Shown piece after piece: positions 16,773-24,739 of a stretch of 64,000 nt of DNA. The notes below the pieces were generated by a model, which was not told the origin of the DNA, ran no database searches, and saw only the letters and a list, made by a program, of their open reading frames with translations. Numbering within the stretch: position 1 is the first letter of the stretch; every line of letters begins with the position of its first letter. The position numbers and the translations under genes are program-made. Source of the DNA: Rubrivivax sp. (GTDB lineage Bacteria; Pseudomonadota; Gammaproteobacteria; Burkholderiales; Burkholderiaceae_C); contig JAEUPF010000072.1 of assembly GCA_016790425.1 (NCBI GenBank), positions 1 to 64,000 on the forward strand, in the 5' to 3' direction.

Positions 16773-17803
16773 CGAGCGTGGACGCCGCGGGCACCTCGGG
16801 CACCTCGGGCACGGTGCCTGCCGCCGCCGGCAGCGCTGGGCCGCAGCGCCTGGCGTTCATCGACGGCATCGCGCTGTGGACCCCGGCGTGGCCGCGGTGG
16901 GACGCGGCGGCCCGCGCGCTGCGTGGCGACGGCGACAGCGCGGGCCACGGCGACAGCGCGGGCCACAGCGCCGGCGCGGGCCACGGCGAGGCATCGCCGC
17001 CCGCGCGCGCTCAGCCCACGGGCCTGGCGCCCAACGAGCGCCGCCGCGCGCCCGATTCGGTGCGGGTGGCGCTGCAGGTGGCCGAGCAGGCGATCGCGAT
17101 GTCGGGCCATGACGCCGCGGCGCTTGCGAGCGTGTTCACCTCGGCGCACGGCGACCTGCCGATCGTCGATGCGCTGGCGCGCACGCTGGCGGCCGACCCG
17201 CGGCTGCTGTCGCCCACGCGCTTCCACCACTCGGTGCACAACGCGCCTTCGGGCTACTGGGCCATGGCCAGCGGCAGCCATGCCGCGAGCACGGCGCTGG
17301 CGGCCTTCGAGCACAGCTTCGGCGCCGGCTTGCTCGAAGCGCTGGCGCAGGTGGCCTCGGACGACGCGCCCGTGCTGCTCGTCGGCTGCGACACCGAAGC
17401 GGCCGGGCCGCTGGCCGGCGTCAACGCGAGCCGCGGCCTCTTCGGCATGGCGCTGGTGCTCGCGCCGCGCGCCGGCCCGCGCAGCCGCTTCGCGCTGCAC
17501 TGGTCGCTGGCTGCTGCGGCCGACGAAGGCGGCCCGGACGCAGCCGACAGGGCGCCGACGAGCGCCGCCGCACGAACGCTCGCTGCGAACGCGTTGGCCG
17601 ACGCGCTGCCTGTGGCCGAAGCGCTGGCGAAGGGCGAAGCGCACGCGATGGGCGAAGCGCAGGCCCAGGGCGAGGGGCAGGCGACCGGCGCGGCGCCGGC
17701 CCCGGGCGAGGCGTTCGCGGCGGGCGCCGTGCGGATCGCCCTGCGCTGCGGCGCGGGCGCCGTGCTGCGGCTCGCACTGCAACCCTGCGCCGCGGCGGGT
17801 TGA
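16769..17803 (+). CDS. KS-like partner (chain-length-factor type), second copy
   Basis: This 344-residue protein shares SPTRFHHSVHNAPSGYWAMA and the SFGAGLLEAL block with the partner at 13251, marking it as Ketoacyl-synt_2-type without catalytic histidines. The position matching Cys140 of the other copy is Ala172. Two low-complexity tracts are inserted: a Gly-Asp-Ser-Ala-Gly-His repeat (16931-16984) and a Gly-Glu-Ala-rich stretch near residues 288-315. It is coupled by ATGA to the KS upstream. It is probably a structural partner that shapes chain length. Confidence 0.8.
   Translation: MTSVDAAGTSGTSGTVPAAAGSAGPQRLAFIDGIALWTPAWPRWDAAARALRGDGDSAGHGDSAGHSAGAGHGEASPPARAQPTGLAPNERRRAPDSVRVALQVAEQAIAMSGHDAAALASVFTSAHGDLPIVDALARTLAADPRLLSPTRFHHSVHNAPSGYWAMASGSHAASTALAAFEHSFGAGLLEALAQVASDDAPVLLVGCDTEAAGPLAGVNASRGLFGMALVLAPRAGPRSRFALHWSLAAAADEGGPDAADRAPTSAAARTLAANALADALPVAEALAKGEAHAMGEAQAQGEGQATGAAPAPGEAFAAGAVRIALRCGAGAVLRLALQPCAAAG
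16931..16984 (+). repeat. 18-bp tandem repeat, 3 copies, coding
   Basis: Two perfect and one diverged copy of an 18-bp unit encode the GDSAGH-type repeat in the second KS-like partner. The frame is kept. Confidence 0.8.
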
Positions 17804-17870
17804 CACGGCCGGCGTGCCGCGCCGCAGCGGCACGGGCATCATCGGCGCTGCGTTCCGCATGGGAGGCGAG

Positions 17871-19682
17871 ATGCGCGAGGCGAACGACAGGGACGGCACC
17901 CCGGGCACCCCGGGCACCCCGGGCAGCGCAGGCCGCAGCGATGTGGCCGCCAACGACAGCCGTGCCGGCGACCTGCACGACGTGGTCATCATGGGCGGCG
18001 GCCTGGCCGGGCTGACGCTGGCGCTGCAGCTTCGCCGGCGCTTCGCCGACATCGACGTCCTCGTGCTCGAACGCCGCCGCCACCCCGTGCCGCTGGCGCG
18101 ACACAAGGTCGGCGAAAGCACGGTGGAGATCGGCGCCCACTATTTCGCCGAAGTGCTGGGGCTGAAGGAGCACCTGGAGCGCTCGCAGCTTCGCAAGTTC
18201 GGCTTTCGCTTCTTCTTCAGCGAAGGCCGGCGCGACCTGGCCGGCGTCGTGGAGCTCGGCGCCAGCCGGCCGCTGCCGTTCCCCGCCTACCAGATCGACC
18301 GCGGCCTGTTCGAGAACTTCCTCGCCGAGGAAGCGCAGCGGCGCGGCGTGCGCTTCGTCGACGGGGCGCGCATCCGCGGCGCCGATCTCGGCCGCGGCCG
18401 GGCGCCGCACACGGTGCATTGGCATGGCGCGGCAGGCGAGGGCAGCGGTGACGGTGAAGGTGACGCCCCGCGTGACGGCGGCAAGGATGGCGAACGCCGC
18501 GGCGAACGCAGCGGCGAACGCACCAGCCGCGCCCGCTGGCTCATCGACGCCTGCGGCCGTGCCGGCGTGCTCAAGCGCCAGCTCGGCCTGGCGCGCGACA
18601 ACGAGCACGCCGTGCACGCGGTGTGGTTCCGCGTCGCGCGGCGCATCGACGTCGACCGCTTCAGCGATGACGCCGCGTGGCGCGCGCGCACCGCCACGCC
18701 GACGCGCTGGCTTTCCACGAACCACCTCGTCGGCGCCGGCTACTGGGTGTGGCTGATCCCGCTCGCCTCGGGCTCGCACTCGGTGGGCATCGTCGCCGAC
18801 CCGCGCTTTCACCCGCTGGAGCGCATGAACACGTTCGAGCGCGCGATGCAGTGGCTGGCGGAGTTCCAGCCACTCGTCTTCGACGACCTCGACCCGCACC
18901 GGCACACGCTGCAGGACTTCGCCTTCCTGCGCCACTTCAGCCACGATTGCGCGCAGGTGTTCTCGGCCGAGCGCTGGGCGCTGGCCGGCGAGGCCGGGCG
19001 CTTCCTCGACCCGTTCTATTCGCCGGGCAGCGACTTCATCGGCATCGGCAACACCTACATCACCGAGCTCGTCGCGCGCGACCGCGCGGGGCTGCCGCTG
19101 GCCGCGCACGCCCAGGTCTACGAGCAGATCTTCAGGAGCTTCTACGACAGCACGATGGCGCTGTACGTCGGCCAGTACGGCATCTTCGGCGACGCCGAGG
19201 TGCTGCCGTGCAAGGTGATCTGGGACTACACGTACTACTGGAGCGTCCTGGCGCAGCTGGCCTGCCACGGGCGCCTGGCCGACCTGGCGACGCTGGCGCA
19301 CCAGCGCGACGCGCTGGCACTGTGCCAGCAGCTCAACACCGGCGTGCAGGCGCTGCTGCGCGAGTGGTCGAAGCGGCGCGGCTGGGGCCGCGCGCAGACG
19401 CGCCGCGCCGCGCCGGCGATGCTGGACCAGGCTGCGGTGCCCTGGTTCGTCGAGCTCAACCGCAGCCTGGGCGACACGCTGGACGACGCCGCCTTGCGCG
19501 AACGCATCGCGCAAGGCGCCGACCGGCTGCTGGCGCTGGCCGCCCAGTTGCTCGCGCGCGCCGACAGCGAGAGCGAAGGGCTTGAAGCGCGCGACCTGCG
19601 CGCGGCGCTCGCGGCGCGGCGGGCGGCGGCGAGCTACCCGTCGATGCTGTTCGCGCCGCTGCGCGAGCGCGCGCCGGCCTGA
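17871..19682 (+). CDS. FAD-dependent halogenase-like oxidoreductase A
   Basis: This is a 603-residue flavoprotein. The dinucleotide motif VVIMGGGLAGLTLAL is followed by KVGESTVEIG and the GDSxx-like EAGRFLDPFYSPGSDFIG. It carries the halogenase motif WxWxIP exactly (W292-V-W-L-I-P297), and Lys109 in QLRKFGFRF sits where the catalytic lysine of flavin-dependent halogenases is expected. The start ATG at 17871 is preceded by an excellent GGGAGG Shine-Dalgarno. A GTPGTPGTPG repeat lies near the N terminus. It is the last gene of the forward arm. It could halogenate the aryl head as in brominated xanthomonadins; a plain hydroxylase or reductase is the alternative. Confidence 0.78.
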   Translation: MREANDRDGTPGTPGTPGSAGRSDVAANDSRAGDLHDVVIMGGGLAGLTLALQLRRRFADIDVLVLERRRHPVPLARHKVGESTVEIGAHYFAEVLGLKEHLERSQLRKFGFRFFFSEGRRDLAGVVELGASRPLPFPAYQIDRGLFENFLAEEAQRRGVRFVDGARIRGADLGRGRAPHTVHWHGAAGEGSGDGEGDAPRDGGKDGERRGERSGERTSRARWLIDACGRAGVLKRQLGLARDNEHAVHAVWFRVARRIDVDRFSDDAAWRARTATPTRWLSTNHLVGAGYWVWLIPLASGSHSVGIVADPRFHPLERMNTFERAMQWLAEFQPLVFDDLDPHRHTLQDFAFLRHFSHDCAQVFSAERWALAGEAGRFLDPFYSPGSDFIGIGNTYITELVARDRAGLPLAAHAQVYEQIFRSFYDSTMALYVGQYGIFGDAEVLPCKVIWDYTYYWSVLAQLACHGRLADLATLAHQRDALALCQQLNTGVQALLREWSKRRGWGRAQTRRAAPAMLDQAAVPWFVELNRSLGDTLDDAALRERIAQGADRLLALAAQLLARADSESEGLEARDLRAALAARRAAASYPSMLFAPLRERAPA

Positions 19683-19699
19683 GCCCCCCCGCGGCGCCG

Positions 19700-19720
19700 G
19701 TGCGCGCGCGCTGCGCGCAC
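19700..19720. terminator. Hairpin between converging operon arms
   Basis: Perfect 8-bp arms (GTGCGCGC and its complement) flank a 5-nt loop in the 40-bp gap between two convergent genes. It could act as a terminator for both strands. There is no T tract, so termination may be weak or need Rho. Confidence 0.45.
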
Positions 19721-19722
19721 GC

Positions 19723-20532
19723 TCACGGCTGAAACGGCGGCCGGCGCGTCAGGCGCCGCAGAAGCAGCGCGGGAAGGCGCAGCAGGAACTCGACCATCAG
19801 CCGCGCGTGCATCCAGGTCAGCAGCACGTTATCGCGGCCGTAGCGGAAGTGCGAAACGCCGCCTTCGGCGGCGCTCAGGTACTTCACCGGCGCGTCCAGG
19901 TTCACCGGCTTCACGCCGCGCCAGGCCAAGCGCACCGCGGCTTCGGTGTCGAAGTCGAAGCGGCGCATCCACGGCTGGCGGCGCATCACCTCGGCCAGCG
20001 CCGCCACCGGGTAGACGCGAAAGCCGTACAGCGAATCGCCGATGCCGGCGCCCAGCGTCTCGAGGTTCGTCCAGCCGTTGGAGATGCGCCGCCCGCGCAC
20101 GCGGATGAGCGGCGCACTGGCATCGAACACCGGGCGGCCGAGGACCATCGTTTCGGGCCGCGCCATCGACGCCTGCATGAACCGGGGGATCAGCGCTGCC
20201 GGGTGCTGGCCGTCGGAGTCCATCGCCAGCGCGTGCGTGTAGCCGCGCCGCTGCGCTTCCTGCAGGCCGTGCAGAACAGCGGCACCCTTGCCGCGGTTCT
20301 CGGGCAAGACGTGCACTTCGAGTCCGGCGTCGGCCGCGGCCATGCCGCGTAGGCCCTCGGCGGTGCCGTCGTCGCTGCCGTCGACGACCACCCAAACGGG
20401 ACACCACTGCGCGCGCGCGGCGGCCACCGTCTCGTAGACCTTGGCGCCGGTGTTGTAGCTGGGGATCAGCACCAGATGCGTGGCCGACGCCGCGGCCGCC
20501 GGCCGAGGCGCTGGCGCTGACGGGGCGTTCAT
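19723..20532 (-). CDS. Family 2 glycosyltransferase
   Basis: This 269-residue GT-A enzyme has LVLIPSYNTG at the N terminus, VVVDGSDDGT (nucleotide-sugar binding) and the metal-binding DSDGQH, resembling dolichol-phosphate-mannose-synthase-like GT2 proteins. A C-terminal hydrophobic, Arg-flanked helix suggests membrane association. In pigment loci of this type a GT2 enzyme may add a sugar to the polyene or its lipid anchor. It is the last gene of the reverse arm, 7 bp behind the acyltransferase. Confidence 0.85.
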   Translation of the reverse strand: MNAPSAPAPRPAAAASATHLVLIPSYNTGAKVYETVAAARAQWCPVWVVVDGSDDGTAEGLRGMAAADAGLEVHVLPENRGKGAAVLHGLQEAQRRGYTHALAMDSDGQHPAALIPRFMQASMARPETMVLGRPVFDASAPLIRVRGRRISNGWTNLETLGAGIGDSLYGFRVYPVAALAEVMRRQPWMRRFDFDTEAAVRLAWRGVKPVNLDAPVKYLSAAEGGVSHFRYGRDNVLLTWMHARLMVEFLLRLPALLLRRLTRRPPFQP

Positions 20533-20539
20533 GCGCCGC

Positions 20540-21394
20540 TCATGCCGGGGGCGCCGCCGGGCTGGCTGCGCCGGCCGCCCCGCAGACTCCGGCAGCGAAG
20601 TAAGCCTCGATCTGCCGCGTCAGCGCCTCGTGGTCGGCCTGCGGTTCGAAGCGCTGCCCCAGGCGCACCGAGAACTCGATCGGCAGCGGCGGCAGCCGCC
20701 ACAGCGGCCAGCCCTTGCCGAGGTAGGGCGAGCGGGTGTCGATGAACGCCGTCTGGATCGGCACCTGGGCGTGCTTGGCGATGAGCGCGAAGCCCGGCTG
20801 GAAGGCGTTGACCGGCGCGCGCGTCGTGCGCGTGCCTTCGGGGAACATGACGAGCTGGCCGCCTTCGCGCAGGTCGGCCACGGCCCGGCGCACCATGCCG
20901 TGCGCCGAGTCGTTGGGGATGTAGCGCGCCAGCAGCGCGCCGGCGCCGAGGAAGGGGTTGCGCAGCAGGCTCGCCTTCATCACGCAGCCGCTGCGCGGCA
21001 GGCGCGCCACCAGCATCATCGCGTCGAGCAGGCTCGGGTGGTTGGCGACGATGACCAGGCCCGCCTCGTCGCGCAGCACGTCCAGCGCCTCGGCATGCAG
21101 GCGCAGCAGGCCGAACGGCCGCGTGAAACGCCAGTAGCCGCGGTAGCCGTTGGCGATGCCGGCGCGGCCGAGACGGCGGCCGAGCGCGCGCGGCAGCAGC
21201 GGATAGAGCACGAACGCGCCCAGGTTGAACACGATCGAAGCCAGCGCCAGCGCGACGAGCTGGGCCTGCAGCGAAAGCCAGGCCAGCGGCCTGAGCAGCA
21301 GCGGCACGGCGACCGGGGCCGGCGCCGGCGCCGGCGCCGGTGTCGGCGCCGGTGTCGCTGCAGGGGCGAAGGCGTCGTCTCGTCCGGCGCTCAA
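20540..21394 (-). CDS. PlsC-like 1-acyl-glycerol-phosphate acyltransferase
   Basis: This protein of about 284 residues has the HX4D motif in VANHPSLLDAMM, FPEGTRTTR and VPIQTAFID, the standard PlsC/LPLAT blocks. An N-terminal hydrophobic helix (LVALALASIVFNLGAFVLY) anchors it in the inner membrane. I chose the TTG at 21394 because it forms a TTGA overlap with the preceding stop; no ATG is nearby in frame. The first 30 residues are a (Thr/Ala)-Pro repeat. With the LpxL-like enzyme at 6615 the locus has two acyltransferases. Confidence 0.8.
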   Translation of the reverse strand: MSAGRDDAFAPAATPAPTPAPAPAPAPVAVPLLLRPLAWLSLQAQLVALALASIVFNLGAFVLYPLLPRALGRRLGRAGIANGYRGYWRFTRPFGLLRLHAEALDVLRDEAGLVIVANHPSLLDAMMLVARLPRSGCVMKASLLRNPFLGAGALLARYIPNDSAHGMVRRAVADLREGGQLVMFPEGTRTTRAPVNAFQPGFALIAKHAQVPIQTAFIDTRSPYLGKGWPLWRLPPLPIEFSVRLGQRFEPQADHEALTRQIEAYFAAGVCGAAGAASPAAPPA

Positions 21395-22299
21395 TCGGGC
21401 ACCCTCACCAGCACCGCCGAACGGGCGAAGATCCACGACAGCGCGATGCCGGCCGACCAGGTGCTGCGCCGGGTGACCAGCGGACTGCCGGCGAAGACGG
21501 CGCCCTCGACGCTGTCGGCACGCAAGAAGCCGCCCAGCCACAGCGACTCGAAGCGACGCGAGGCGCCGGCCGTCAGCTGCCACCCCGCATAGCCGCTGCC
21601 GGCGCGGTAAGCCGGCCGCGTGGCCGTGGCGAACTCGCTCGGCACGTCGTAGGTGTAGCCGTTGAGGCGGCGGTCGCCCCACAAGCCGCCGGCGCGAACG
21701 CCGAGGTCCCAGCCGCCCTGCTTCCACTCGGCCGTGACGTACGGCGAAGTGGTCCAGCCGATGGCACGCGAAGACCGCTGCACGGTGAAGGCGGCGCGCA
21801 CCGGAACGCGCAGTTCCACCTTGCTCTGGCTGCCGCGCGCGAGCGTGAGGGTGGCGTTGGGGCCGAACTCCACCGTCGGCGCGAGGCCGGGCATGCCCTG
21901 GCGGGCGCGGTTGTCCTCGCTGCGCACGGGCGCGCTGCCGGCCAGGCTCAGGTCGACTTCGAAAGCGCTGCGTTCGAGCAGCACGGCGCGCGCGCCTTCC
22001 CGGTCGGCGCGCAGGAAGCGGCCGCGGTAGACGGCATAGGGCACCGCCAACAGCCACGAATGCGACTGCTCCGAGCCGCGGTAGTGCGGCAACTGCAGCG
22101 CCGCGGCGCCGACGCCGAGCTCCCACAGCGGCGCATCGCGAAAGCGCGCGCCCGTCCCGGTGGCAGCGGTGCCGTCGCCCGTTGCCGCCGGCGCCGCTGG
22201 CGCGCCTTCGGCCACGGCGGCAGCGGCGGCGGGCGCCGTTGCCGCCAAAGCGAACAGCAGCGCCAGCGTCGCCGGCGCCGCGCCCTGCGCGATCGTCAA
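21391..22299 (-). CDS. MipA/OmpV-family outer-membrane protein
   Basis: This 302-residue protein has a signal-peptide-like start (TLALLFALAATAPAAAAA) and then alternating amphipathic strands. WELGVGAAALQLPHYRGSEQ is the MipA/OmpV hallmark, with LRVPVRAAFT, SPYVTAEW and a C-terminal beta strand. It is probably an outer-membrane beta barrel or scaffold. It lies inside the reverse arm, coupled to the acyltransferase (TTGA), so a role in placing the pigment in the outer membrane is plausible but inferred. Confidence 0.82.
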   Translation of the reverse strand: MTIAQGAAPATLALLFALAATAPAAAAAVAEGAPAAPAATGDGTAATGTGARFRDAPLWELGVGAAALQLPHYRGSEQSHSWLLAVPYAVYRGRFLRADREGARAVLLERSAFEVDLSLAGSAPVRSEDNRARQGMPGLAPTVEFGPNATLTLARGSQSKVELRVPVRAAFTVQRSSRAIGWTTSPYVTAEWKQGGWDLGVRAGGLWGDRRLNGYTYDVPSEFATATRPAYRAGSGYAGWQLTAGASRRFESLWLGGFLRADSVEGAVFAGSPLVTRRSTWSAGIALSWIFARSAVLVRVPD

Positions 22300-22330
22300 C
22301 GCGGCCCCTTGCGCGCGGTGGTGCCGGCCA

Positions 22331-23680
22331 TCACCGCCCCGGCACCATCACGTTCTCGCCCTTCAGCGCGCCGACGTCGCGGATCAGCGCGCGCCGCTCG
22401 CGCCAGGCGCGCAGCGAGCGCGGCAGCATCACGAGCGAGGTGGTGTAGTAGAAGAACTTGAACGCGAGCAGGCCGCGCCACAGCGGCGTGGCACTGAAGA
22501 TGTCGCCGGCCAGCACGCCCAGCACCGCCTCCTTGGCGCGCAGCACGTTGCGCGGGTGCATGAACAGCTCACGGATGGCCGGGTTGGTCATGCGCACGAT
22601 GAACCAGTTGAACACCCGCGGCCCCTTGCGCATGTGGGCCTCGAAGCGGGCACGCTCGGCCGCGGCGGCGGCGGGGCCGGCGTCGAGCGTCTTCGTCACC
22701 AGCGGCAGCGCCGCATAGGAGCTCGCCATCGCCAGGTACACGCCCGAGGAGAACACCGGGTCGATGAAGGCGTAGGAGTCGCCCACCGAGACGTACCGAT
22801 CGCCGCTGGCACGCTCGGCGGCGTAGGCGTAGTTGCCGGTGGCGTAGACGGCGTCGTCGACGAGTTCGGCGCCTTGCAGTCGTTCGGCCAGCGGCGGCGA
22901 CATCGCCACCGTCTCGAGGAAGAAGTCCTTCAGCGGCTTGTCGCGCGTCTTCAGGTAGTGCGGCCAGCACACCGCGCCGACGCTGGTGGTGCCGTCGGCC
23001 AGCGGGATGAACCAGAACCAGCCGTGCTCGAACCAGAAGATCGTGATGCTGCCTTCCATCTTCCCGGGCAGCCGGCGGGCGCCGCGGAAGTGGCCGAACA
23101 GCGCCGCGCTGTTGTGCTTCTTGTGCTTGCGCTTGATGCCGAACTTGGTGGCCAGCAGCGTGTCGCGGCCGGTGGCGTCGACGAAGTAGCGGGCGCGCAG
23201 AGTCTGCGGCGCGGCGGCCGCCGCGCCCGGCTGCGCCTGCACGGTGACGCCGTCGGCGTCGAACGCCACGTCGCGAACGGCGCAGCCCTGGCGCACCTTC
23301 GCGCCGGCGCGTTCGGCCGCGCCGACGAGGATCTCGTCGAACTGCGAGCGGCGCACCTGCCAGGCCAGCGGCATCGACTTGTCCATCGCGTCGGCGAACT
23401 CGACGATGCTGGCGTGTGCGTGGTGCGGCGAGACGAACTCGGCGCCGAGCTTGACGATGCCGATGCGCTCGACCGCCTCGCGCACGCCGAGATCGTCGAA
23501 CAGGCGCGCGTTGGCCGGCAGCAGCGACTCGCCGACGTGGAAGCGCGGGTGGCGGTCCTTCTCCAGCAGCACCACCGAGCGGCCTTCGCGCGCCAGCAGC
23601 GCCGCCAGCGTGCTGCCGGCCGGGCCACCGCCGGCGACGAGCACGTCGCAGTCGAAACCGCCCGCTGCGGCCGTGGTCAT
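22331..23680 (-). CDS. FAD-dependent halogenase-like oxidoreductase B
   Basis: This 449-residue flavoprotein starts MTTAAAGGFDCDVLVAGGGP with the GxGxxG site, then FHVGESLLPAN and GDSYAFIDPVFSSGVYLA. It has the WxWxIP halogenase motif (W221-F-W-F-I-P226) and Lys77 in GIVKLGAEF, a position comparable to the catalytic lysine near residue 75-80 in known halogenases. Its layout resembles halogenases and hydroxylases of phenolic, carrier-bound substrates. It overlaps the methyltransferase gene by 4 bp. The two flavoproteins of this locus are not close copies. Halogenation is plausible but unproven. Confidence 0.78.
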   Translation of the reverse strand: MTTAAAGGFDCDVLVAGGGPAGSTLAALLAREGRSVVLLEKDRHPRFHVGESLLPANARLFDDLGVREAVERIGIVKLGAEFVSPHHAHASIVEFADAMDKSMPLAWQVRRSQFDEILVGAAERAGAKVRQGCAVRDVAFDADGVTVQAQPGAAAAAPQTLRARYFVDATGRDTLLATKFGIKRKHKKHNSAALFGHFRGARRLPGKMEGSITIFWFEHGWFWFIPLADGTTSVGAVCWPHYLKTRDKPLKDFFLETVAMSPPLAERLQGAELVDDAVYATGNYAYAAERASGDRYVSVGDSYAFIDPVFSSGVYLAMASSYAALPLVTKTLDAGPAAAAAERARFEAHMRKGPRVFNWFIVRMTNPAIRELFMHPRNVLRAKEAVLGVLAGDIFSATPLWRGLLAFKFFYYTTSLVMLPRSLRAWRERRALIRDVGALKGENVMVPGR

Positions 23681-24495
23681 GGCCGGGGCTGCGGCACGGT
23701 GGCCGTGTATTCGGAGAAGATGCCGAGCTCGACATGCCGGCGCACGTCGGTGAAGCCGGCGCGCTCCAGCGCGCCCAGCACCAGCGGCGGCGCGATGCAC
23801 GCCTCGATGGTGTCCCAGTAGTAGCGCCAAAGCCGCCGCGTGCCGCTTCGGCGCGAGACGAACCAGGCCAGCAGCGGCACCACCGAGTGCATGTACGCCT
23901 TCAGCAGCATGCGCGCGAACGCGCCTTCGGGCCGCGTGATCTCCAGCACCAGCACGCGCGCGCCCGGGCGCAGCACGCGGCGGAACTCGGTGAAAGAGGC
24001 GTCGACGTCGTCGACGTGGCGCAGCGCGTAGCCCATGACGAGGAAGTCGAAGCTGGCGTCGGGCCGCGGAATGGCTTCGGCGCGCCCTTCGATCATCTTG
24101 GCGCGCTCGCCCAGATGCGCCTCGTTCATCATGCCGGGGCTCGGATCGACGCCGAGCACCGAACCGCGCTCGCCGACGATCGCCAGCGCCTCGCGGGTGA
24201 CGAGGCCGGTGCCGCAGCCGACATCGCACGCGGCCATGCCCGCGGCGAGCCCCGCACGCAGCAGCGCTTCGCGCCGGTACCAGCGGCCGCTGCCCCAAGC
24301 CAGCAGCGACTCGACGCGGTCGTAGTCTGCGGCGGTGTCGTCGAACACCTGGCGCAGGAAGGCGCGCCGCGGCGCCAGGCCCTCGCCGTAGTACGCCGGC
24401 ATCGCGGGGTGCGGCCGCAGGGCGGCGCGGGGGCCGGGGCGCGCGAGCGCCGGTTCGGCGGCGGCCGTTTCGGGGGACACATCGGGGGGGGACAT
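23677..24495 (-). CDS. UbiE-like SAM methyltransferase
   Basis: This protein of about 272 residues has the UbiE/COQ5-type motif I (ACDVGCGTGLVTREAL), the post-I VDPSPGMM, and MGYALRHVDDVDASFTEFRRV, a segment typical of quinone C-methyltransferases. The N-terminal FDDTAADYDRVESLLAWG also fits UbiE. The ATG at 24495 is preceded by AGCAGG; a GTG lies one codon upstream. It is the first gene of the reverse arm and so probably works on the aryl head of the pigment rather than on ubiquinone. Confidence 0.83.
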   Translation of the reverse strand: MSPPDVSPETAAAEPALARPGPRAALRPHPAMPAYYGEGLAPRRAFLRQVFDDTAADYDRVESLLAWGSGRWYRREALLRAGLAAGMAACDVGCGTGLVTREALAIVGERGSVLGVDPSPGMMNEAHLGERAKMIEGRAEAIPRPDASFDFLVMGYALRHVDDVDASFTEFRRVLRPGARVLVLEITRPEGAFARMLLKAYMHSVVPLLAWFVSRRSGTRRLWRYYWDTIEACIAPPLVLGALERAGFTDVRRHVELGIFSEYTATVPQPRP

Positions 24496-24657
24496 CACGG
24501 GGACCTGCTGCGTTCGAACTTGCGTCGCGAACCCGGCCTGAGGGGCCTGGGCGTCGACGGCTAAGGGGCATTATTGCGCTGGCCGCAGGGGGCGCGGCCG
24601 CAGCAGACGACAGCGCGCGGACCGGGGCCGCCAGGGACGGCGACGCCTGGCGGGCCG

Positions 24658-24696
24658 TCTTCGCGGGTCATCTTCGCGGGTCATCTCCGCCGGTCA
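24658..24696. repeat. 13-bp tandem repeat upstream of glnS
   Basis: Two perfect copies of a 13-bp unit (24658-24670 and 24671-24683) and a third with two changes lie 44-82 bp before the glnS start, just upstream of a -10-like TAGAAT. This could be an operator array or a minisatellite. Confidence 0.75.
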
Positions 24697-24712
24697 TTCG
24701 CAGGCCCCTTCG

Positions 24713-24718
24713 TAGAAT
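24713..24718 (+). promoter_or_regulatory. -10-like element of glnS
   Basis: TAGAAT lies 21 bp before the glnS ATG. No convincing -35 is visible; the upstream position is taken by the 13-bp repeats. Confidence 0.35.
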
Positions 24719-24739
24719 CGCCGGCCACCTCGCAACGAC

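Noticed and set aside
17421..19514. 697-codon minus-strand open frame opposite the halogenase-like gene
   Set aside because: Low-complexity composition and no motif; the plus-strand flavoprotein is well supported by its motifs and Shine-Dalgarno.
19683..24739. Signs of a mobile element bringing in the pigment locus
   Set aside because: No transposase, integrase, tRNA or flanking direct repeat is visible at either edge, and base composition matches the neighbours.
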